This document shows, in pieces, positions 57,734-64,000 of a stretch of DNA of 64,000 bases. Positions within the stretch are counted from its first letter, which is position 1; each line of letters opens with the position of its first letter. The DNA comes from Acinetobacter ihumii. GTDB taxonomy: Bacteria > Pseudomonadota > Gammaproteobacteria > Pseudomonadales > Moraxellaceae. The position numbers were made by a program, and so were the translations under genes. The notes under the pieces are model-generated. The model was not told the origin of the DNA. It saw nothing but the letters and a program-made list of their open reading frames with translations, and did no database searches. The DNA is taken from contig NZ_LR130760.1 of the NCBI RefSeq assembly GCF_900625095.1, positions 1,853,455 to 1,917,454 of the forward strand, in the 5' to 3' direction.

Positions 57734-59302
57734 ATGCCGGCGCATCATTCCAAGCCATTGTCCTATACAATTTATCGTTTAGGTCTTTGGTACACGCTTT
57801 ATCGTCTGGTCATTGTCACGGGTTTACTGATTATTTTTCAGCTGGTTTATGAAAAATTATCGGTTGATTTTAGCCAGCCTCATTTATATTTTTATACGCT
57901 GATTGGCTATTGTACGGTGTGTAGCCTGCAATTTATTGTTTTTAAATTTTTTCCAAAGTTTATTCATCAGCAACTGATTGGTCTATTTGTGGTCGATTTG
58001 ATCGCACTCAGTCTTCTCACCTTTTCACTCGGGACGTCTAATTTAAATCTAAGTTTGCTGTACCTGATTGCGGTATTTTCAGCATCGATTTTACTGAATC
58101 GAAAAACCTCATTGATGATTACCCTGATTGCAGTCATTGCCGTGGTTTATCAGCAATTTGTTGGCAGCCTTTTTGATTACAATGATTTAAACAATATTGG
58201 TAACAGCGCTTTACTGGCTTTTTTATTTTTTGTGATGTACGGCATCGGACGGATTGCGGTACAACGCTTTAGACTATTAGAAAATATTACCTTTCGCCAA
58301 TCTGTGGCACTTACTCAACTTCAAAATATCAATCGTTATATTTTAGAACAAATGGAAGATGGCTATCTGGTGCTCGATCAAGACTACCATGTGGTGCTCA
58401 GTAATCCTGCTGCGCGTATGCTGCTGGGCATTCCCACTTTATTTGCTCAGGAACAACTTCCTCTAGCCAAAGTACAACCTGATCTTTTTGAATTATTACG
58501 TTTTGACCCACTGGATGATGGTGAGCAATTTACGTTTGAGTCACAATTGTCAGCATACCATATGCACATTAAAGTGCAGCATCTGACCATTGCACAGCAA
58601 GCATTGATTCTACTCCGCTTACAAGATGTACAGCAATTGAATCAACAAGTACAAAAGCTAAAACTGGCGGCATTGGGACAATTATCTGCCAGTATTGCCC
58701 ATGAAATCCGAAATCCTTTGGCCGCAATTGTACAGGCGAATGAATTATATCTGGGCAGTCATGCTGAACAGCAATTGTTGTTACAAAACATGATTCGTAA
58801 ACAATCCCAGCGCATTAATGACATTATTGAAGATACTTTACGTATGGCACGTAATGACAGCACACACCCCATACGGATTGAACTGAATAGCTTTCTGCCA
58901 CATTTAATCACAGAAGATTTAGCCGATATACAACATCTGATTCAATTGCAATTATCTGAAAATATCTCGATTCAGTTTGATCCGAAACAGTTGAATCAGG
59001 TCTTGATTAATCTGATTCGTAACGCGGTGCGTCACAATTCAGCAAGTGCTGAACCTGTGCTGATTAAAGTACAACTGACTCACCCCAAAGTATGGATTGA
59101 CGTGATCGATTACGGCAATGGTGTAGAAAAACGTGATATTTCGCAACTATTCAAACCATTTTTTAGTACCGAAATCAAGGGAACTGGTTTAGGATTATAT
59201 TTGTCCCATAGTCTCTGTGAAGCCAACCATGCCAAACTCAGTTATGTGGAACAAGAAAAAGGAGCATGCTTTAGAATTGAATGCTCAATAAAGGATAAAT
59301 GA
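57734..59302 (+). CDS. pilS: Sensor histidine kinase PilS
   Basis: The 522-residue product has about six N-terminal membrane helices, a PAS-like domain (YILEQMEDGYLVLDQDYHVV), a HisKA dimerisation domain with SIAHEIRNPLAAIVQ (phosphorylated His) and the ATP-binding domain with NAVRHN and STEIKGTGLGLYLSHS. This is the PilS layout, whose membrane helices sense PilA. It is 24 bases after gacA and 21 before pilR. Confidence 0.93.
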   Translation: MPAHHSKPLSYTIYRLGLWYTLYRLVIVTGLLIIFQLVYEKLSVDFSQPHLYFYTLIGYCTVCSLQFIVFKFFPKFIHQQLIGLFVVDLIALSLLTFSLGTSNLNLSLLYLIAVFSASILLNRKTSLMITLIAVIAVVYQQFVGSLFDYNDLNNIGNSALLAFLFFVMYGIGRIAVQRFRLLENITFRQSVALTQLQNINRYILEQMEDGYLVLDQDYHVVLSNPAARMLLGIPTLFAQEQLPLAKVQPDLFELLRFDPLDDGEQFTFESQLSAYHMHIKVQHLTIAQQALILLRLQDVQQLNQQVQKLKLAALGQLSASIAHEIRNPLAAIVQANELYLGSHAEQQLLLQNMIRKQSQRINDIIEDTLRMARNDSTHPIRIELNSFLPHLITEDLADIQHLIQLQLSENISIQFDPKQLNQVLINLIRNAVRHNSASAEPVLIKVQLTHPKVWIDVIDYGNGVEKRDISQLFKPFFSTEIKGTGLGLYLSHSLCEANHAKLSYVEQEKGACFRIECSIKDK

Positions 59303-59323
59303 ACAAATTTTCATGGGGTTACG

Positions 59324-60769
59324 GTGAATAAACAACCGCTGGTATTATTGGTTGACGATGAAGAAGATCTATGCGCATTAATGCAAATGACATTGGCGCG
59401 TATGGGCATTGCCACACATTGTGCTTATCGTATTGAACAGGCTAAACAGTTACTGCAAAAAAATACCTATGATGCCTGTTTGACCGATCTTAATTTACCT
59501 GATGGTCACGGTCTAGATTTGGTACAGTATGTGTCGCAGCATTTTAATGCTTTACCCATCGCTGTATTAACGGCTTATGGCAATATGGATATCGCAATCG
59601 CAGCACTCAAAGCGGGTGCTTTTGATTTTGTCAGTAAGCCTGTTAATCAATTGCATTTAGAGCAACTTCTGCAAAAAGCACTAAACAAGCCGATTAAGCC
59701 TGACCATGATGACGAAGAGCGTTTAGAAAATAAATTACTGATTGGTCGCTCTGAACCCATTCAACATTTACGTACCACACTTAAAAAAATTGCCCGCTCA
59801 CAGGCACCTGTGTTTATTACAGGAGAGTCTGGTACAGGGAAGGAAGTGGTCGCAACGCTGGTTCATCGTTTAAGTAATCGTTGTGAAGGTCCTTTTATTG
59901 CCATCAACTGTGGTGCCATTCCAAGTGAACTTTTGGAAAGTGAACTGTTTGGGCATAAGAAAGGTAGTTTTAGTGGTGCCACACAAGATAAACAGGGGCT
60001 CATTTTATCTGCACATGGCGGCAGCTTATTTTTGGATGAAATTGCTGAATTACCGCTCAATATGCAAGTCAAACTGTTACGTGCCGTTCAGGAAAAGAAA
60101 GTCCGGCCAGTCGGCTCTGAACATGAAATTGATGTCGATTTTCGTGTGATTAGTGCCAGTCATCAGGATTTAGAAGGCTTAGTCAAACAAGGTAAATTTC
60201 GTCAGGATTTATTTTTCCGTATCCACGTCATGGATCTTGAGCTGCCGCCCCTGCGTGAACGCGGTCAAGATATTCTATTACTGGCCAAACATTTTATTCA
60301 AAAAGTGTGTGAAGAATGGGAAATTCCAGTCAAAGTATTGTCAGAACGTGCGCAAGCCTTCTTGTTGGAACAGTATTTTCCGGGCAATGTGCGTGAATTA
60401 CGCAACATGATGGAACGTGCCATTACCTTAAGTGATGATCAATCTATCGATTTGCCTCATCTACAAACAGCACCATTTCGCTATACCCAACAGACCCACA
60501 TCACAGAACCCACTTCCCCAGCGTCTTCTTCTCATTATGTTTCTAAACTTGAACAGTTAGAGCCCATTACAAGCCCTAGCCCGACCAAATTACCGCGAGA
60601 AGGTTTAGAGCAATATCTGGAGAAAGTGGAAAAAGAAATTTTGTTAAATGCGCTGAATATTACGCACTGGAATCGTACCTTAGCCGCGAAAAAACTAGGC
60701 ATGACTTTTCGATCGTTACGCTATCGTCTGAAAAAGTTTGGACTGGATACCGAAGAAATTGAAAGTTGA
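59324..60769 (+). CDS. pilR: Sigma-54-dependent response regulator PilR
   Basis: The 481-residue product has a receiver domain (LLVDDEEDL, ACLTDLNLPDGHGLDLV), an AAA+ domain (GESGTGKE, HKKGSFSGATQ loop, GGSLFLDEIAELP) and a Fis-type helix-turn-helix (HWNRTLAAKKLGMTFRSLRY). It activates sigma-54 promoters such as pilA. The sigma-54 contact loop reads GSFSGA rather than GAFTGA. The start is GTG (59324). Confidence 0.94.
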   Translation: MNKQPLVLLVDDEEDLCALMQMTLARMGIATHCAYRIEQAKQLLQKNTYDACLTDLNLPDGHGLDLVQYVSQHFNALPIAVLTAYGNMDIAIAALKAGAFDFVSKPVNQLHLEQLLQKALNKPIKPDHDDEERLENKLLIGRSEPIQHLRTTLKKIARSQAPVFITGESGTGKEVVATLVHRLSNRCEGPFIAINCGAIPSELLESELFGHKKGSFSGATQDKQGLILSAHGGSLFLDEIAELPLNMQVKLLRAVQEKKVRPVGSEHEIDVDFRVISASHQDLEGLVKQGKFRQDLFFRIHVMDLELPPLRERGQDILLLAKHFIQKVCEEWEIPVKVLSERAQAFLLEQYFPGNVRELRNMMERAITLSDDQSIDLPHLQTAPFRYTQQTHITEPTSPASSSHYVSKLEQLEPITSPSPTKLPREGLEQYLEKVEKEILLNALNITHWNRTLAAKKLGMTFRSLRYRLKKFGLDTEEIES

Positions 60770-60782
60770 TCTAATTGAGCCC

Positions 60783-61961
60783 TTATTTTTGTTTGAGTAA
60801 CATCTCAGCGACATTATCCAGATAAGTTTCATCGCGCATTTCATTGGGTAAAGGATACAGCATATCAGGCTGAATGCCTTTACCTTCAATCATGGAACCA
60901 TTCGGGGTGTAATAGTGAGACACGGTCATCTGTAGAGCCGCGCCATCTGGCAATGGAAACAGCTTTTGAACCACGCCCTTACCATAACTTTTTTCACCGA
61001 CCACCCAAGCACGTTGATGTTCTTTCATCGCTGCGGTAAATACTTCAGCAGCCGACGCAGAGCGATGGTTAATTAACACCCCCAATTTTACTTTTTGAAA
61101 TTCACTGCTAGGCAGTGCCTGAAATTGTTGATTACCTTCGGAACGGCTTTTGGTTGAAACAATAATGCCCTGATTTAAAAATAAATCAGCCGTTTCAACC
61201 GCAGCTGACAGTAGACCTCCCGGATTATTACGCAAATCAAGGAAAACTGCTTTTAAACGTGTAACATCATATTCTTCTAAAAATCGCTTAATTTCATTTG
61301 CTGTATCTTGTTGAAAAACTTTTACTTTTAAAACCAGAACCTGATTATGCAGTAAAACGGGTTGAATATCAGCTTCTATTTTTTTGTTACGAACCAATGT
61401 CTGTGCAGTGGTCATTAATGACGTTTGTAATTGTAGGGTTGAACCAATCGCCCCATACAGCAAGCCATGCACTTGATCATGATTCAGGCTTTGAATATTT
61501 TGCTCATCAATTTTTACAACACTTTGACCATTTCTTAAGCCTAATTTGTAGGAATCCGATCCATCCTTTAAATCACGAATTTGCCATTGCCGAGTATGTG
61601 TATCGAAACCCAAGGCAAAATCAACCGATGCTAAATCACCTTCGGTATATTGAAGTAGTTGTTTGTAATCTTCGGGAGATAAGTAACGCGAATAGCGATC
61701 CAAACCACTGACCAAACCTTTGATGGCTTGCTGAAACAGCACGTCATCGGGTTTAACATCGACATAATTATCTTTGACAATGCCATAAATCTGTACAAAT
61801 TGCTGAATCGCATCGACGGGCACTTCAACATAATGTTGATCGGTGTCTTCATCAAAATCGAGTGCTGTCCCCTTTTCAATAGGTGCAGCCACAGTAGAAA
61901 AACCACTGCAACACATCAAAATGCCTGCAAAGATTGCACTGAATTTTATGTGTTGCGTCAT
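60783..61961 (-). CDS. ctpA: Carboxyl-terminal processing peptidase (S41)
   Basis: The 392-residue product has a Sec signal peptide (ending TVAA), a helical N-terminal part, a PDZ domain (about residues 115-190, KLGLRNGQSVVKIDEQNIQS) and the S41 catalytic core with DLRNNPGGLL, NHRSASAAEVF (Ser nucleophile) and GEKSYGKGVVQ (Lys). It cleaves periplasmic proteins from their C-termini. It follows gpmI by 28 bases in the same direction, as in related genomes. Confidence 0.93.
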   Translation of the reverse strand: MTQHIKFSAIFAGILMCCSGFSTVAAPIEKGTALDFDEDTDQHYVEVPVDAIQQFVQIYGIVKDNYVDVKPDDVLFQQAIKGLVSGLDRYSRYLSPEDYKQLLQYTEGDLASVDFALGFDTHTRQWQIRDLKDGSDSYKLGLRNGQSVVKIDEQNIQSLNHDQVHGLLYGAIGSTLQLQTSLMTTAQTLVRNKKIEADIQPVLLHNQVLVLKVKVFQQDTANEIKRFLEEYDVTRLKAVFLDLRNNPGGLLSAAVETADLFLNQGIIVSTKSRSEGNQQFQALPSSEFQKVKLGVLINHRSASAAEVFTAAMKEHQRAWVVGEKSYGKGVVQKLFPLPDGAALQMTVSHYYTPNGSMIEGKGIQPDMLYPLPNEMRDETYLDNVAEMLLKQK

Positions 61962-61989
61962 TCAATCACCGTTTAATTAGAAGACCTTT

Positions 61990-63540
61990 TTAAGAAGAAC
62001 TCAAGGTTAATAAATTACGTCCCTGCATTTCAGCAGGTACTGGAATCTGCATTAAATGCAATAAAGTCGGGGCAACATCAGCCAAAATACCACCTTGAGC
62101 AATCTCTGCTTGAGTCGGCCCGACATAGATAAATGGTACGGCTTCAGTGGTATGTTGAGTATGTACTTGACCACTTTCGTAATCCTGCATCTGTTCTACA
62201 TTACCATGATCAGCTGTAATCAGCATATGCCCTTTATTTGCAATGACAGCATCATAAACACGACCTAAACAAGTATCTACGGCTTCAACTGCTTTTACCG
62301 CAGCATCAAATACCCCGGTATGTCCAACCATATCACCATTAGCATAATTCACCACCAATAAGTCATATTCACCTGAGTTAATGGCATTCACTAATTCATC
62401 GGTGACTTCATAGGCACTCATTTCTGGTTTTAAATCATAGGTGGCCACATCTGGAGATGGAATCAGGATACGTTTTTCCCCCGGATATTCATCTTCACGT
62501 CCACCACTAAAGAAGAAAGTCACGTGTGCATACTTTTCAGTTTCGGCAATACGTAACTGCGTCTTGCCCAAATCAGACAAATATTGCCCAATCGAGTTAT
62601 TCAATGCTTCTGGCATATATGCCACAGGCGCATCAATGGTGGCTTGATAACGTGTCAGCATGACAAATTTAGATAAACTTGGCACAACTTTACGCTCAAA
62701 CCCGGTAAAGTTCTGTTCAACAAAGGCACGGGTCAATTCACGCGCACGGTCTGCACGGAAGTTCATAAAGACCACACTGTCGCCATCTTGTATGTTAGCA
62801 GACTCACCAATTCGGGTTGCCTTGACGAACTCGTCACTTTCACCTGCGGCATAGGCTTGTTCAAGCCCCTCTCGAGCACTATTCACGACACGAACGGCTT
62901 CACCTTCAGTGAGCAAACGATAGGCTTGTTCGACACGATCCCAACGATTATCACGATCCATAGCAAAATAACGACCAATCATGCTCGCAATACGCCCCTG
63001 ATTTGGATATTGGGCAAAGACTTGATCCAGCTTTTCTAAAGATGGTTGAGCACTTTTTGGCGGCGTATCACGACCATCTAAAAAAGCATGTAAATAGACT
63101 TGCGCACCACGTTTGAGTGCCAATTCACACATGGCAATAATATGATCCTGATGCGAATGCACACCACCTTCGGACAACAGCCCCATAATATGAACTGCGC
63201 CACCAGCCGCTTTGGCTTTTTCAACGGCATCGATCAAAACTTCATGTTCAAAAAAATCACCATCACGGATTTCTTTGGTAATGCGCGTGAAATCCTGATA
63301 CAACACACGACCTGCACCCAGATTCATGTGCCCAACTTCAGAATTTCCCATTTGACCATCTGGCAAACCAACATCTTCACCAGAGCCAGAGATTAGACCA
63401 TGCGGATGCTTTTGTTTCATCATGGTTAAATTCGGGGTTTTTGCTGCTAAGAAAGCATTGTCTTTGACCGCTTCACGATGACCCACTCCATCCATAATCA
63501 CAAGAACGTGAGGGATTTTGCCAGCAGTTGCATCCGTCAT
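61990..63540 (-). CDS. gpmI: 2,3-bisphosphoglycerate-independent phosphoglycerate mutase
   Basis: The product of about 516 residues has the alkaline-phosphatase-type metal site with [11 protein letters not shown], the phosphoserine motif [17 protein letters not shown], and [10 protein letters not shown]. It interconverts 3- and 2-phosphoglycerate. The frame opens at 63576, but ATG 63540 ([12 protein letters not shown]) fits the family start. ctpA follows. Confidence 0.96.
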   Translation of the reverse strand: MTDATAGKIPHVLVIMDGVGHREAVKDNAFLAAKTPNLTMMKQKHPHGLISGSGEDVGLPDGQMGNSEVGHMNLGAGRVLYQDFTRITKEIRDGDFFEHEVLIDAVEKAKAAGGAVHIMGLLSEGGVHSHQDHIIAMCELALKRGAQVYLHAFLDGRDTPPKSAQPSLEKLDQVFAQYPNQGRIASMIGRYFAMDRDNRWDRVEQAYRLLTEGEAVRVVNSAREGLEQAYAAGESDEFVKATRIGESANIQDGDSVVFMNFRADRARELTRAFVEQNFTGFERKVVPSLSKFVMLTRYQATIDAPVAYMPEALNNSIGQYLSDLGKTQLRIAETEKYAHVTFFFSGGREDEYPGEKRILIPSPDVATYDLKPEMSAYEVTDELVNAINSGEYDLLVVNYANGDMVGHTGVFDAAVKAVEAVDTCLGRVYDAVIANKGHMLITADHGNVEQMQDYESGQVHTQHTTEAVPFIYVGPTQAEIAQGGILADVAPTLLHLMQIPVPAEMQGRNLLTLSSS

Positions 63541-63671
63541 GATTAATACTCTTTTTTGTCTACAATTTCGTCGCACTATCTTACCGAATTTTGCGTCAAG
63601 ACTCTATGCGTAGATGATTACTTTTCGCATTTGGCGAACATGAATATTCGCTATTCAACTACGTTTCAACC

Positions 63672-64000
63672 TTAACGCGCCCGATACAGCAAATAACTGC
63701 CAGCCGCGAACATCATTAAAATAGGAATAAAAATAAACCACGCAGGGGATGGCGAATATACCAGACTGGCATAGCCTAAAAAGTCCTGTAAATAGAAAAT
63801 ACTCAAACCGACAAATAAGGCAATGACCAAACGAAAGCCCATTGATTGCTGACGCAACGGTCCAAAAATAAAAGAACAAGCAATTAGGGTCAGTGCAATC
63901 AATGAAAACGGCGAACCTACTTTTTTCCAGAATGCGAGCTGATAAGTTTTAGGAATCTGGCTATATTCATGCATATATTTCATGAAATTCACCAACTCAC
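63672..64000 (-). CDS. lptG: LPS export permease LptG, 3' part only
   Basis: The last 107 codons are visible; the gene continues beyond the right edge. The sequence FWKKVGSPFSLIALTLIACS followed by three more membrane helices and PAWFIFIPILMMFAAGSYLL is the C-terminal end of the YjgP/YjgQ (LptF/LptG) family; the GYASLVYSPSPAWF segment favours LptG. LptF/G with LptB extract LPS from the inner membrane. Confidence 0.85.
   Translation of the reverse strand, partial: ELVNFMKYMHEYSQIPKTYQLAFWKKVGSPFSLIALTLIACSFIFGPLRQQSMGFRLVIALFVGLSIFYLQDFLGYASLVYSPSPAWFIFIPILMMFAAGSYLLYRAR

Overview
The window is a chromosomal housekeeping region from a gamma-proteobacterium of the family Moraxellaceae, almost certainly Acinetobacter. 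The evidence is the protein sequences (RpoB, RpoC, EF-Tu, OmpW, GacA, PilS/PilR), AT-rich intergenic DNA, dispersed type II secretion genes, and a gene order (ompW ... rpoCB ... gspDCN ... hem/alg/argH ... thiC ... ftsW-murD-feo ... hom-thrC-pbpG-gacA-pilSR-ctpA-gpmI) that I recall from Acinetobacter genomes. The species cannot be fixed by reading alone. No prophage, transposase, CRISPR array, toxin-antitoxin pair or obvious defence island was seen.

Layout. 0-4.5 kb: ompW, an NhaC-like antiporter, an epoxide-hydrolase-like enzyme, a DUF4442 hotdog protein and a glycine-zipper lipoprotein. 4.6-18.8 kb: the transcription/translation cluster, read leftwards as tRNA-Thr(TGT), tRNA-Tyr, tRNA-Gly, tRNA-Thr(GGT), tuf, tRNA-Trp, secE, nusG, rplK, rplA, rplJ, rplL, rpoB, rpoC, with large RNA hairpins in the rplL-rpoB and rpoB-rpoC gaps. 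18.9-26 kb: trpE, gph, an FHA-domain membrane protein and the secretion genes gspD-gspC-gspN. 26.1-33.4 kb: an H-NS-like protein with a long AT-rich upstream region, then hemC-hemD-hemX-hemY-thioesterase and the AlgR/AlgZ two-component pair, divergent from argH-yggX.

35-40.2 kb is the most accessory-looking part: a repeat-rich spacer, a free-standing chorismate mutase, a candidate small RNA with C-rich loops, phoU, a TolC-family protein, and a tandem pair of paralogous Tat-exported proteins of unknown function. 40.5-45.8 kb runs rightwards: a TPP riboswitch with thiC, nudF, cpdA, dksA, gluQ. 45.9-51.1 kb runs leftwards: ftsW, murD, and a feoA-feoB-small-Cys-protein operon behind a Fur-like site. 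51.2-55.7 kb runs rightwards: xerD, dsbC, hom, thrC. pbpG is leftward, then gacA, pilS, pilR rightward, then gpmI-ctpA leftward and the 3' part of lptG at the right edge.

Most of the window is ordinary core genome. The items most worth a second look are the candidate sRNA near 35.7 kb, the tandem Tat proteins at 38.5-40.2 kb, and the RNA structures around rplL-rpoB-rpoC and before nudF.
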